From positions 17,953-81,952 of the forward strand of contig JAYFPE010000034.1 in the NCBI GenBank assembly GCA_034928145.1: DNA of 64,000 nt, in the 5' to 3' direction. A model generated the notes under the pieces. It was not told where the DNA came from and searched no databases. It saw nothing but the letters and a program-made list of their open reading frames with translations. A program made the translations under genes and the position numbers. Numbering within the stretch: position 1 is the first letter of the stretch; each line of letters starts with the position of its first letter. Origin of the DNA: Pelethousia sp034928145 (lineage in GTDB: Bacteria > Bacillota > Clostridia > Christensenellales > CAG-138). Below, in pieces: positions 17,062-25,887 of this stretch.

Positions 17062-17106
17062 TGCAGGTTTAAAGTTCACTTGGTGAAGAAGAACCTGCAT
17101 TTTTTA
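17062..17106 (+). promoter_or_regulatory. Transcription attenuator in the erm leader
   Basis: TGCAGGTT (17062-17069) pairs with AACCTGCA (17092-17099) and is followed by TTTTTT, which is an intrinsic terminator 42 bp before the erm start. A smaller hairpin follows the leader peptide (CCATTC, TTTT, GAGTGG around 16950). Together they suggest drug-dependent antitermination rather than the purely translational control of ermC. Confidence 0.7.
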
Positions 17107-17147
17107 TTGCCTTTTCTTGCGCAATAAAAAATGCGGGAGGATTCAGC

Positions 17148-17933
17148 ATGTCAAAAAACAAGCGATACTGCACAAACGAAACGAAAGATCCGGCTGTTTC
17201 AAAAAACTTTATGACCAGCCAGCGTCTATTGGATCGGATTGTTGAACTCAGCACGATTGAAAAGAACGATATGGTCATTGAAATCGGGGCGGGCAAAGGA
17301 CATTTAACCCGTGCACTCTGTAGAAAATGTGGTTATCTTTATTCGATAGAAATAGATAAGGAGCTATTTGAGAAAACAAAATCGAAATTCTCTGGTGTTT
17401 CTAACCTCCGGCTCATTCACGGCGATTTTCTAAAGTACAGTTTGCCTGCAAAAGGGGAGTATAAGGTTTTCTCTAATATTCCTTATTTTATTACTACACA
17501 GATAATTGATAAATTAACGGAGGCGCCCAATCCCCCTAAGGATATATGGATCGTTGTAGAAAAGGGCGCGGCAAAAAGATTTATGGGAATGCCACGAGAA
17601 AGCAGTAAATCTTTGCTTTTAAAGGTGAATTGGGAAATGGAGCTCCTCTATCATTTTAAAAAAGATGATTTTCATCCCAAACCCTCTGTTGATTCAGTTT
17701 TAGTGCGTCTATCAAAAAAAAGCAATCCGGATTTGGATAAGGCTGATTTTTACGCCTTTAGAAAATTCGTTGCCCATTCATTAAAATACGGCTTGTTCAG
17801 CCTGCTGACAAAGAAACAAGTTTCGATGGCTTTGAAGCTTGCAGATTTACCGCCATTGCAGGCAGATGGGGAAATCCTTTATATTCAATGGCTTTGCTTG
17901 TTTCGATGCTATAGGAAATTCCATAGGCCATAA
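17148..17933 (+). CDS. erm: Erm-family 23S rRNA adenine-N6 methyltransferase (MLS-B resistance)
   Basis: This 261-residue protein methylates A2058 of 23S rRNA (E. coli numbering), giving resistance to macrolides, lincosamides and streptogramin B. S-adenosylmethionine is bound by VIEIGAGKGHLTRAL (~43-57). The catalytic motif IV is SNIPYF (~109-114), and the C-terminus QWLCLFRCYRKF is typical of Erm proteins. N-terminal SKNFMTSQRLLDRI also matches Erm rather than the housekeeping RsmA. GGGAGG precedes the ATG. Base composition is clearly lower in GC than its neighbours and codon choice favours A/T, indicating horizontal acquisition. No transposase or integrase is adjacent. The exact Erm class was not determined. 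Confidence 0.93.
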   Translation: MSKNKRYCTNETKDPAVSKNFMTSQRLLDRIVELSTIEKNDMVIEIGAGKGHLTRALCRKCGYLYSIEIDKELFEKTKSKFSGVSNLRLIHGDFLKYSLPAKGEYKVFSNIPYFITTQIIDKLTEAPNPPKDIWIVVEKGAAKRFMGMPRESSKSLLLKVNWEMELLYHFKKDDFHPKPSVDSVLVRLSKKSNPDLDKADFYAFRKFVAHSLKYGLFSLLTKKQVSMALKLADLPPLQADGEILYIQWLCLFRCYRKFHRP

Positions 17934-17999
17934 AAATGCACAAGGGATCCCTCATCGGCAACGAGTCAATAATGCCAGATTGAAAATCTCTATCATGCT

Positions 18000-18028
18000 A
18001 AGCCCGGCCGCGCCATGCAGCCGGGCTT
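18000..18028. terminator. Hairpin between erm and the MFS gene
   Basis: AAGCCCGGC / GCCGGGCTT stem (9 bp) with an 11-nt loop between two converging genes. It lacks a long T run, so terminator function is only likely. Confidence 0.45.
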
Positions 18029-18065
18029 AGACTTTCATGCCCTTTATGTTATGCGGATGCGGGCC

Positions 18066-19226
18066 CTATTTCCCGCAAACGATCAGCGAGGCGAAGATGC
18101 CGTTGGCTACGAAGAGGAGGGCCGTTACATACATGCCCGCCCGCATGCCGTATAAGGACATGACAAAGGCCATGGCAATGGGGCAGAGGATCTGCGCCAG
18201 GGTTTTGGAGATCATTAAAACGCTGGTGGAAAAGCCCGTGCTTTCCGGATTGAGGGAAGCGCCCTCGCTGAGGGAAAGGGGGATGCAGGAGCCGCTGGCC
18301 AAGCCGGCGACGCAGCAGGCGGCGAGCAGCGCCGGCGGTTGGTTGATCAGCAGGGCGGCGGCCCAGGCTGCCGCGGAGATGAATGCGCCCGCGGCCAGGA
18401 TCAGGCCGGGCCGAAGGGGCAGGCGCGGCGAGCCAAAGCGGCTGATGGTGCTGGTGACCCAGAAGAGGGAGAGGCAGAGGGCGGCGATAGCGGGGCTGCT
18501 TAGGCTGACGGAAACGTAGCGGATCGTCCACACGATAATGCCGCTTTGCCCGGCAGCGCCAAAAAAGATCGTGAGCAGGAGGGAAATATAACAGCGGTTT
18601 CCCAAAAGCTTTTTCACATCCGCCAAGGTCAAACGCGGCTCCATGCGGCTGCTCACGCTTACCTTGGCGCGCATAGAATAGGTGACAGCCGCAAACTGGG
18701 CGATCAATGCCAGGCAGGCAAGGCCCACGATGATATAGATGGCGCGCCAGGGGAAACGCCTAAGCAGCGCTTGGAGCAAGAGCGGGGTCGCCACGCCGCC
18801 GATGCCGAAGATGCCGTGCAGCGCGCCCATATGCCTGGCCGTATCGCCGCGGTGCAAATCCGCCAGGAAGGCGCTTTGGCAGGTATCCACCGCGCCATGG
18901 CCCAGACCCATGATGAAGCAGGCCAGCAGGAACAGGGTAAAAGGCAGGGGGGCGCCCTGGGCGAGCAGCGCCCCGCAGGCGAGCAGGCCGCACCAGATGA
19001 TGACCTCGGCCTTTTTGTATTTTCCCTGGAAAAGGGCGGTAGCCAGCAGGGCCGCCAGGGCGCCGATGCTGATCATGCTGCTCATCAGGCCCTCCTGCGC
19101 GCCCTGCAAGCCATAGCTATCGATGATATCGCTGAGCACCACGGCCAGCGTGCCCGTCCAAAGGGCCGTGGCTACTACCGAGAGCATCAAAGAGGCGTTG
19201 TATCGTTTTAGGTCGCGATCCCGCAT
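18066..19226 (-). CDS. Major facilitator superfamily transporter
   Basis: This 386-residue protein has about 12 hydrophobic segments, as expected of an MFS permease. The N-half contains the conserved loop 2-3 basic region (LFQGKYKKAEV), and loop 8-9 carries RFGSPRLPLRPG. It is the last gene on the leftward arm of the sugar locus, but an intrinsic-terminator-like hairpin (19254-19283) separates it from the ABC permease. It may be expressed at a lower level or on its own. A sugar or sugar-product export role would fit the position, but the sequence does not reveal the substrate. GAGGAA lies upstream of the ATG. Confidence 0.82.
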   Translation of the reverse strand: MRDRDLKRYNASLMLSVVATALWTGTLAVVLSDIIDSYGLQGAQEGLMSSMISIGALAALLATALFQGKYKKAEVIIWCGLLACGALLAQGAPLPFTLFLLACFIMGLGHGAVDTCQSAFLADLHRGDTARHMGALHGIFGIGGVATPLLLQALLRRFPWRAIYIIVGLACLALIAQFAAVTYSMRAKVSVSSRMEPRLTLADVKKLLGNRCYISLLLTIFFGAAGQSGIIVWTIRYVSVSLSSPAIAALCLSLFWVTSTISRFGSPRLPLRPGLILAAGAFISAAAWAAALLINQPPALLAACCVAGLASGSCIPLSLSEGASLNPESTGFSTSVLMISKTLAQILCPIAMAFVMSLYGMRAGMYVTALLFVANGIFASLIVCGK

Positions 19227-19253
19227 AGTATTCCTCTATCTTTCCTCATGAAA

Positions 19254-19283
19254 GCAGCAGAAAGGCATGTGCCCTTCTGCTGC
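19254..19283 (-). terminator. Hairpin between the ABC permease and MFS genes
   Basis: GCAGCAGAA plus GGC stem halves pair nearly perfectly around ATGT and are followed on the minus strand by TTTC. It probably reduces or ends transcription of the importer operon. Confidence 0.55.
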
Positions 19284-19306
19284 GGCCAAGCCGGCTGTTT
19301 CTCGCT

Positions 19307-20299
19307 TTAAACAGTCGCTTGCTTGCTGTGGATGATCTTGTTGCGTACCACGGAATCCAGCAGAACGGTCGAGATGATCAGCACGCCGATGATGGCGTCG
19401 CGCCACTCGCTGGGAACGGAGAGCAGGTTCATGCAGTTGGTGACGATGGTGATTTCCAGCGCGCCCACCACCGTGCCCAATATGCTGCCCGAGCCGCCCG
19501 CCGCGCTGGTGCCGCCCATGTAAACGGTGGCAAGAACGGGGAGCAGGTAGGCGTTGCCCAAATCGGACTGCACGGAGTTCATGCGGGCTACGAAGAGGAT
19601 GCCCGCAAAGGCCGATAGCATGCCGCTAAGGATGAAGGCCCGCATGATCACGCCCCTGGTGTTGATGCCGGACATCATCGCGCATTCACGATTGGAGCCC
19701 ACCGCGTAGCATCGCCTGCCGAAGTTGGTCTTCTTGAGCAGCAGCGTGCCCAGGATGACCAATATCACCATGGTGACGATGGGCATCTGCAAAAACCCGA
19801 AGAGGGTGCCGTTGCCGATAAAGCGGAAAGCGGTGTCAAAATCGTAGAGCACATAGCCTTGCAGGATCACATAGGCAAAGCCGAACACGGCCCATTGCAG
19901 CCCATAGGTGGAGATAAAGGAAGGGATGCCTACGTAGGCGATCATATAGCCATTCAGCGCGCCCAGCAAACCGCCGAGCGCCAGAGCGGCCAGGATGGCC
20001 AGCACGAAATGCACCTGGAACTGCTTGATCAAAATGGCCGCGATCACCGCGCAGATGGTCATGATGGAACCGGAGGATAGATCCGGCCCATTGGTAATGA
20101 CGGTGATGGTTTGGGCGATGCCCAGCACGATCAGGATGCTGGCGTTGGTTAGGTTGTTGCTGATATTCCTAAGGGTGAAAAAGGATTCGTCCGCCCAATA
20201 GCCCAACAGGAGGATCGCCAGCAAGACGAAGACCCTGCTGAGCGCCGGCAGCGCGTCTACCGAGAGGCGTAAAGGCTTGGTGTTTGTTTTGCCGCTCAT
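19307..20299 (-). CDS. Sugar ABC transporter permease (RbsC family), second
   Basis: This 330-residue RbsC/BPD_transp_2 family permease has about ten hydrophobic segments. The conserved ITNGPDLSSGSIMTI stretch (TM2/3 re-entrant region) is at ~67-81, and the cytoplasmic coupling segment is FGRRCYAVGSNRECAMMSGI. It overlaps the first permease gene by 4 bp (ATGA) with AAGGAGG upstream, so the two are translationally coupled and probably form a heterodimeric pore. With RbsA-like ATPase and lipoprotein, they make a complete CUT2 importer for a monosaccharide, most likely the sugar degraded by the enzymes of this locus. Confidence 0.93.
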   Translation of the reverse strand: MSGKTNTKPLRLSVDALPALSRVFVLLAILLLGYWADESFFTLRNISNNLTNASILIVLGIAQTITVITNGPDLSSGSIMTICAVIAAILIKQFQVHFVLAILAALALGGLLGALNGYMIAYVGIPSFISTYGLQWAVFGFAYVILQGYVLYDFDTAFRFIGNGTLFGFLQMPIVTMVILVILGTLLLKKTNFGRRCYAVGSNRECAMMSGINTRGVIMRAFILSGMLSAFAGILFVARMNSVQSDLGNAYLLPVLATVYMGGTSAAGGSGSILGTVVGALEITIVTNCMNLLSVPSEWRDAIIGVLIISTVLLDSVVRNKIIHSKQATV

Positions 20300-21243
20300 T
20301 TCTTAACCTCCTTGGACGCGATGCTCACTTGGAAAACGATCGCCATGATGATGACAAGGCCGATGATGGCGGGCTGCCAGAGGGAAGGGATGCGGATTAC
20401 GTTGAGCCCGCTGCGGATCACGGTGAGCAGCGCCACGCCGATGATGGTGCCCTTTACATCGCCCTTGCCGATGTTGAGGCTGGTGCCGCCCAAAATGGTG
20501 GCGGCGATGGCCTCGAATTCCCACTTGGTGCCTACGAGGGGATCCGCCACCTCCAGCCGCGCCACCAGAATGACCGCGGCCAGGCCCGTGAGCAGGCCGG
20601 CAAAGGCGTAAACGAGCCATTTCCACAGGGCGATGTTGATGCCGGAGAGGCGCGCGCCCTCGTAGTTGCCGCCGATGGCGAAGAGGTAGCGGCCAAACCT
20701 GGTATGATCCTGGATCACAATGGCCCCGATATAGAGCAGGAAGCAGCAGATCGCGGCCATGGGGATCGTGCGGTTCACCAGGCTGCCCAGGAAAATAAAG
20801 GATTCGTTGGAAACAATGATGCCGATCTTATCCGTAAGCACCAGGGCAAAGCCATAAAATACACCCTGCGTGCCCAGCGTTACGATAAAGGGCTGCAAAC
20901 CGCAATAGGAGATCAGCAGGCCGTTGAGCGCGCCGCAAGCGAGGCCCGTGAGCGCGCCGATGAGGAACACGGCGGGAATGGAAGCGCCCGCATTGAGGGC
21001 CAGCGCCGCCGTGATGCCGGAGAGTGTAAGGATTCCGCCCAGCGAGAGGTCCAGGCCGCCGCTGATGATCACAAAGGTAGCCGCGGCGGATACGACCAGC
21101 AGCACAGACCCTTGCTGGAGCAGGATCAGCAGATTGCGCGTGGTCAGATACTGCTTGGATACAAAGCTGAAAGCGATGACCAAGAGCAGAATGAACCAGG
21201 TCACAATGGGGATGCGTTTGATTATGCCGCCGACTTTATCCAT
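20296..21243 (-). CDS. Sugar ABC transporter permease (RbsC family), first
   Basis: This 315-residue CUT2-type permease has ISGGLDLSLGGILTLSGI at ~60-77, the hallmark re-entrant region of RbsC proteins, and the coupling loop RFGRYLFAIGGNYEGARLSGI at ~165-185. It lies between the ATPase gene (8-bp overlap) and the second permease (4-bp overlap), so all three subunits are made from one message in roughly equal amounts. Two distinct permeases, rather than one RbsC homodimer, resemble the LsrC/LsrD, AraH/YtfT-YjfF and RhaP/RhaQ systems. Confidence 0.93.
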   Translation of the reverse strand: MDKVGGIIKRIPIVTWFILLLVIAFSFVSKQYLTTRNLLILLQQGSVLLVVSAAATFVIISGGLDLSLGGILTLSGITAALALNAGASIPAVFLIGALTGLACGALNGLLISYCGLQPFIVTLGTQGVFYGFALVLTDKIGIIVSNESFIFLGSLVNRTIPMAAICCFLLYIGAIVIQDHTRFGRYLFAIGGNYEGARLSGINIALWKWLVYAFAGLLTGLAAVILVARLEVADPLVGTKWEFEAIAATILGGTSLNIGKGDVKGTIIGVALLTVIRSGLNVIRIPSLWQPAIIGLVIIMAIVFQVSIASKEVKK

Positions 21244-22759
21244 CTTGCCGCTCCTCCGCCATGGCGCCTTCCATCGCGTAAGAGATGATCAGCTCCTGGG
21301 TGGCTTCGCCGGCGCTGAGTTCTTTTACGATCCGTCTGTTGCGCATAACATATATCCGATCGCTCATACCGATGATCTCCGGAAGCTCGGAGGAGATCAT
21401 CAGAATGGCTTTTCCTTCTTTAACCAACTCATTCATCAGGGCGTAGATCTCGCCCTTGGCGCCCACGTCGATGCCCCGCGTCGGCTCGTCGAAAATGATC
21501 ACATCCGCCTTGGTGGCCAGCCATTTTGCCAGCACGACCTTTTGCTGGTTGCCGCCCGAAAGGTTGCGGGCCAGCTGCTCCCGCGAGGGCGTGACGATGT
21601 TGATATCCTTAATGTAGCGATCCACAAATTGGTTCTCCGCCTTGGCGCGGATCCAGCCATAGGGCTCAAGCTTATCCATGCTGGCCATTACGATGTTCTG
21701 CGCCACGGAGAGGATTAACGAGAGCCCCTGGCGCTTGCGGTCCTCCGGCAGCAGCGAAAGGCCGCTTTCGATCACCTGGTGGGGCGTGAGCTTTTTATCA
21801 ACTTCCTTGCCCAAGAGGTAGATTTTGCCGCATTCATAAGGATCCACATGGAAGAGCGTACGCGCCAGCTCCGTTCTGCCAGCGCCCACCAGCCCGGCCA
21901 GGCCTATGATCTCGCCCCGGCGCATTTCCAGGCTGATATCCTCCAGCTTTTCCTTCTCCGCGTAAAGGTGCTCTACCTTGAGCGCTATTTCGCCGGGAAC
22001 CTGCCGCTCGCGCTTATAAAGATCGGCGATCTCGCGGCCCACCATCAATTTAACCATTTCGTCCGTGGCGATCTCGTTCACGCCGCGCGTGGCGATGAAT
22101 TTTCCATCCCGCAGGATGGTGATGCGGTCGCCTATGATGGGGATCTCCTGCAGCCTGTGGGAAATATAGATAATGCCGATGCCCTGCGCGGTGAGCGAGC
22201 GCACGATCGCAAAGAGCTGCTCGATCTCCACATCCGAAAGGGAGGCGGTGGGTTCATCCATGATGAGGATCTTGAGGTTATGGGTGAGCGCCTTGGCGAC
22301 CTCCACCATCTGCTGCTGCGCGGTTGTGATGGAATTTGCCGGGGCGTGGGTATCCACATTCATTTTCATACCGGCAAGAAGCTTTCGCGCGTCCTTATGC
22401 ATCTTTTTCTTATCGACGAACAGGCCGAGTTTCTTGGGCATGTGATCGATATAAATATTCTCGGCAACATTCAGGTAGGGAACCATGTTAAACTCCTGGT
22501 AAATGATGCCGATGCCGTTCTTTTTGGCGGCAATGGGGTTAAACCGGGTGACTTTTTTGCCTTCGATGAACAATTCGCCGCCATCCGGGGAATAGGCGCC
22601 TGCCAGAATCTTCATCAGGGTGGATTTGCCGGCGCCGTTTTCGCCGATCAACACATGCACTTCCCCGCGCTTGAGGTTGAAATCCATATCGTCCAAGGCC
22701 TTTACACCGGGAAAGACCTTGGTGATATGCTTCATCTCCAGTAAATAATCATTTTCCAT
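21236..22759 (-). CDS. Sugar ABC transporter ATP-binding protein (RbsA family)
   Basis: This 507-residue tandem ATPase powers the CUT2 importer. Domain 1 has Walker A GENGAGKST (~37-45), Walker B ILIMDEPTASLSD and switch His in YISHRLQE. Domain 2 has the family's degenerate P-loop GLVGAGRTELAR (~283), signature NLSGGNQQKVVLAKW (~395) and Walker B VIIFDEPTRGIDVGA. In RbsA-type proteins only the first site is fully catalytic, which agrees with this pattern. The gene starts 187 bp after the binding-protein gene, the gap holding a strong hairpin. Confidence 0.95.
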   Translation of the reverse strand: MENDYLLEMKHITKVFPGVKALDDMDFNLKRGEVHVLIGENGAGKSTLMKILAGAYSPDGGELFIEGKKVTRFNPIAAKKNGIGIIYQEFNMVPYLNVAENIYIDHMPKKLGLFVDKKKMHKDARKLLAGMKMNVDTHAPANSITTAQQQMVEVAKALTHNLKILIMDEPTASLSDVEIEQLFAIVRSLTAQGIGIIYISHRLQEIPIIGDRITILRDGKFIATRGVNEIATDEMVKLMVGREIADLYKRERQVPGEIALKVEHLYAEKEKLEDISLEMRRGEIIGLAGLVGAGRTELARTLFHVDPYECGKIYLLGKEVDKKLTPHQVIESGLSLLPEDRKRQGLSLILSVAQNIVMASMDKLEPYGWIRAKAENQFVDRYIKDINIVTPSREQLARNLSGGNQQKVVLAKWLATKADVIIFDEPTRGIDVGAKGEIYALMNELVKEGKAILMISSELPEIIGMSDRIYVMRNRRIVKELSAGEATQELIISYAMEGAMAEERQDG

Positions 22760-22872
22760 AGCGGTTTATCTCTTTCTCTCAATCAAAACGCACGCCCGCC
22801 GCTATCTGGGTGGGAGAGGGAGCGCCCACTTGCGGCGGCTGCCGGTTTCGGCCAGGAATGCCCCGGCGCATC

Positions 22873-22896
22873 CGGGGGCGGAGCCTTCCGCCCCCG
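22873..22896 (-). promoter_or_regulatory. Stable hairpin between binding-protein and ATPase genes
   Basis: CGGGGGCGGA / TCCGCCCCCG, a perfect 10-bp GC stem with a GCCT-type tetraloop and no T run. Hairpins here are known in sugar importer operons to protect the upstream message, so that binding protein exceeds membrane subunits. Confidence 0.6.
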
Positions 22897-22945
22897 AAAT
22901 GTTGGCCGGAGCACCTGTTCCGTCAAAGCGGGCCAGCCTGCGGGT

Positions 22946-24055
22946 TTATTTATTCTGCAGCGCCGTGGGGCGCTCGTCCATCTCCACGAGGTTGTCGGAG
23001 GTGACGATGGTGATAGGGCAGTTGATCAGGCGCGGCACAGATTCGCCGTTGAGCGCGCGGATCGCGGCCACAACGCTCAGATAAGCCTGCTGGTATACGC
23101 CCTGGGATACGGTGAATACTTCGGAACCATTCTCTACGGCCGCGTACTGGGGCTCCTGTACGTCAAAGCCGCTGATCAGCACTTTGCCTTCGAGTCCGGC
23201 AGCCTTCACGGCTTCCACAGCGCCTTCGGCCTGGTTGCCGCCCATGGCCATGATGGCGGAGAGGTCATCGCCCCACTTGGTGATATAGTCTTCAGCCAGC
23301 TTGCGGCCTTCGTCGACCAGCCACTTGGTTACGCCGGATTCCACGGTGATCTCGGGGTACTTCTCCTTAAACCAATCCATGCAGGCTTTGGTGCGCACAT
23401 CGGAAGTAGCCTGGCCAGGCACGCCCTCCATTACCAGCACCTTGCCCTTGCCGCCGATGCGGCCCGCCATCTCCTCGGCGATCATCTGGCCAACCAGGGT
23501 GTTATCTACGCCCACATAGGTGAGATAATCCACATCGCTGGGGCCCATGGTGTTGTCATAGATCACGGGGATGCCGGCGTTGATCAGATCCTGCACCGGG
23601 CCCTTGACCGCGTCCGTGTTGGCAGGGGCCAGCACGACCGCATCCACGCCTGTGGTGATCAGGTCTTCCAGGATGCGCTTTTGCTCTTCCACGTTATCCG
23701 CCTTGCTGGGGGAATAATCCAGGATTTCGACGCCCAGGTTCTCGCCGGCCTTCTTGGCCGCGATGATGTGGGATTCCCACACGGGGATGGCCGCACTCTT
23801 GACGACCACGGCGATGGTGTACTTCTTGGCGGGCACGGCGTCATAGCCGAACTCTTCGGCGGAAACGCTGCCTTCGGAGCCGACCATCACGATCTCGCCG
23901 GAAGAGGCGGGGGCTTCAGCCGCGGGGGCTTCGGAGGCGGGGGCTTGTGCAGGTTCGTTGGCCTCGGGTTGGCTCTGCGCGGGCGCTGCGGGCTGGCTGC
24001 ATCCAATGGCCAAGGCCATCGCAAGCGCCAAGATCAGGCATAACAACTTTTTCAT
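22946..24055 (-). CDS. Sugar-binding lipoprotein of the ABC importer (RbsB family)
   Basis: This 369-residue lipoprotein has a type II signal peptide (lipobox AIGC, Cys ~19), an Ala/Pro/Glu linker to ~55, and a periplasmic-binding fold of the Peripla_BP_4 type from ~79. Signature stretches are IAVVVKSAAIPVWESHI, LAPANTDAVKGPVQDLINAGIPV and MEGVPGQATSDVRTKAC. It captures a monosaccharide for the adjacent permeases. Residues such as Trp93 and the PANTDA loop are at positions that usually contact sugar. AAGGAGT precedes the ATG. The neighbours suggest a pentose or 6-deoxyhexose ligand with the L-lyxo configuration, which is inferred only. Confidence 0.92.
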   Translation of the reverse strand: MKKLLCLILALAMALAIGCSQPAAPAQSQPEANEPAQAPASEAPAAEAPASSGEIVMVGSEGSVSAEEFGYDAVPAKKYTIAVVVKSAAIPVWESHIIAAKKAGENLGVEILDYSPSKADNVEEQKRILEDLITTGVDAVVLAPANTDAVKGPVQDLINAGIPVIYDNTMGPSDVDYLTYVGVDNTLVGQMIAEEMAGRIGGKGKVLVMEGVPGQATSDVRTKACMDWFKEKYPEITVESGVTKWLVDEGRKLAEDYITKWGDDLSAIMAMGGNQAEGAVEAVKAAGLEGKVLISGFDVQEPQYAAVENGSEVFTVSQGVYQQAYLSVVAAIRALNGESVPRLINCPITIVTSDNLVEMDERPTALQNK

Positions 24056-24151
24056 TTTTTGGTTACTCCTTTTTTATTTTTGAGTTTCTCTGGAAATAAA
24101 GTTTGGACATCGCCTTATTTCCACATCAGGTCAAAGGCCTGAAATCAAAAT

Positions 24152-24526
24152 CTAGGTAAGGGGGAAGGCCAGGGTGGTCATTTGGCTGTTTGCACTCTGG
24201 GTGGTATCCACGCGGGTGTATTGCACCACCACGGGCAGGGAGGCCTCGACCAGCGCCGCATAGGGTACGCCGCGCAGGATGTGCGCGCCCTTTGGGTCCG
24301 TTAGCTTGTCCATGCGGATATGGTGCGTTCTTTGGGGCGCGCAGGCCACGCGGTATCCTTCGACCGGCGGCTGATCCTCATAATAAAGGGTGAGGCTGAG
24401 CGCGCATTCCTGATCCGACGTATTCAGTACGCAGATGGATTCGTGGCTGACATAATGCCCTTCGGAGGAAATCTCCGGCCAGTACATATCGGGGATCAGC
24501 CAGGTTTTGCTGCCAATGGCTCTCAT
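24152..24526 (-). CDS. ASRT-domain protein (sensory rhodopsin transducer family)
   Basis: This 124-residue protein spans one complete ASRT domain, the fold of the Anabaena sensory rhodopsin transducer. Typical features are the start IGSKTWLIPDMYWPEIS, then YVSHESICVLNTSD, LTLYYED, and the closing PYAALVEASLPVVVQYTRVDT. The family forms tetrameric beta-sandwiches. Homologues outside cyanobacteria occur in carbohydrate operons and are thought to bind sugars or act as regulators or accessory proteins. No rhodopsin is nearby, so photosensing is not expected. It sits between rhamnose isomerase and the importer, with AAGGAG before its ATG, and is presumably co-transcribed. Confidence 0.85.
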   Translation of the reverse strand: MRAIGSKTWLIPDMYWPEISSEGHYVSHESICVLNTSDQECALSLTLYYEDQPPVEGYRVACAPQRTHHIRMDKLTDPKGAHILRGVPYAALVEASLPVVVQYTRVDTTQSANSQMTTLAFPLT

Positions 24527-24587
24527 GAGTTAGGTTGCTCCTTGCTGGGTAAAAATCATGCGCCGCGGGTTCATGCCCGCTTTCCCC

Positions 24588-25847
24588 TTAACGCTGGGGA
24601 AGGGTCTCGCGCTCATAGGCCCGCATCCGTTCGATCCATTCACCGCCCACGGGCACGCCGGCCTTGAGGCAATAATAATCCCACACGGGGGCAAAAGGCA
24701 GGGATTTGTTCTCCTCGTGCAGCGCCAGGCGCGCTGTGTAATCGCCGGCGGCCTCCGCTGCGCGGCCCTCTGCAATGGGCGTGAGGCAGGCGTTGAGCAG
24801 GGCCTTGCGCGCGTTGCGGGTGCCGATGGCCCAGGAAGCGATGCGGTTAATGGAGCCGTCGAAATAATCGAGGCCGATGTGCACCTTATCCGTATAGTTG
24901 TTGTGGATGATCTCGTTCATAATGCTTTGCAGCTCATCATCCCATAGCACCACGTGGTCGCTATCCCAGCGCACGCCGCGGCTGACATGCAGCATCACAC
25001 CCTCTACAAAGGGAACGACGGCCGTAAGCTTGGCGGCAATGGATTCCGTGGGGTGAAAATGCCCCGCGTCCAGGCAAACATACTTGCGGTTTTTGGTGCA
25101 GTAATTGAGCGCGAATTCATGGCTCACCACCGTGTAGCTCTCGATGCCGAAGCCGAAGAGCTTGCTCTCGAGGGCATCCACCTCCAGGCTGGGATCGATC
25201 GGATGGGCGAAGATCTCATCCAAGGACTCCAGCATGCGCTGGCGGGGGGCAGCCGTATCCGCCGGGATATCCTTATAGCCGTCCGGCATCCAGAAGTCGG
25301 TGATGCAGGCCGAGCCCTGCGCCTTGCCGAATGCGGCGCCGATCTCGCGGCAGCGCTTGCCATGCTCCACCCAGAATTTACGGGTATCCGCCTTGGGGCT
25401 GGCTAGGGAAAAATCGCCGTCCATGCGGGGGTGGGAGAAAAACGTGGGGTTAAAATCCAGCGCCAGTTTCTGCGCTTTGGCCCAATCGAGCCAATTGCGG
25501 AACAGGTCGGCTGTATAGGCGTCCCTATCCACCTTTTTATCGCGAACTTCCGCCTGGCAGGCGTGCAGGCCGACCCGCAGCCGCCCGGGGATCAGGGAAA
25601 TGGCCTCGGCGATATCCGCGCGTAGCTCGTCCGCCGTGCGGGCGCGGCCCGGGTAATTGCCCGTGACGGCGATACCGCCTGAAAGGCTGTTGGCTCCGTC
25701 AAAGCCAATCAGGTCGTCCCCCTGCCAGCTATGCATGGTGACGGGGACAGCATCGGCCTGCGCCATGGCCGCTTCGACATCGACGCCATGGGCGGCGTAG
25801 GTTTCTTTAGCATAGGCATAGCCTTGCAGAATGGTCTTCTCGTTCAT
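24588..25847 (-). CDS. rhaA: L-rhamnose isomerase (may act on L-lyxose)
   Basis: This 419-residue RhaA-type aldose-ketose isomerase has the length of the E. coli enzyme. Conserved stretches are VTMHSWQGDD (~47), TGNYPGRART, LDFNPTFFSH, AVESK-like DALESKLFGFG, the metal-binding CLDAGHFHPTE (~265), HVSRGVRWDSDHVV and IGLDYFDGSINRIA. It uses Mn(II) to convert L-rhamnose to L-rhamnulose, and known RhaA enzymes also convert L-lyxose to L-xylulose. The locus has no rhamnulose-1-phosphate aldolase but does carry the L-xylulose pathway, so L-lyxose may be the natural substrate. I set the start at 25847 because GGAG precedes that ATG; the frame extends 19 codons further. Confidence 0.93.
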   Translation of the reverse strand: MNEKTILQGYAYAKETYAAHGVDVEAAMAQADAVPVTMHSWQGDDLIGFDGANSLSGGIAVTGNYPGRARTADELRADIAEAISLIPGRLRVGLHACQAEVRDKKVDRDAYTADLFRNWLDWAKAQKLALDFNPTFFSHPRMDGDFSLASPKADTRKFWVEHGKRCREIGAAFGKAQGSACITDFWMPDGYKDIPADTAAPRQRMLESLDEIFAHPIDPSLEVDALESKLFGFGIESYTVVSHEFALNYCTKNRKYVCLDAGHFHPTESIAAKLTAVVPFVEGVMLHVSRGVRWDSDHVVLWDDELQSIMNEIIHNNYTDKVHIGLDYFDGSINRIASWAIGTRNARKALLNACLTPIAEGRAAEAAGDYTARLALHEENKSLPFAPVWDYYCLKAGVPVGGEWIERMRAYERETLPQR

Positions 25848-25887
25848 AATTTCTCCTAACTGCGCGGGGCTTGCGGCTGCGCGCCCC

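Noticed and set aside
16500..18060. Transposon or integrative element carrying erm
   Set aside because: No transposase, integrase, inverted ends or target duplication could be found on either side; only composition supports transfer.
24588..25847. Straightforward L-rhamnose utilisation locus
   Set aside because: The kinase is LyxK-like, the downstream enzymes are pentulose-5-phosphate epimerases, and neither RhaB nor RhaD homologues are present. L-rhamnose remains a possible side substrate.
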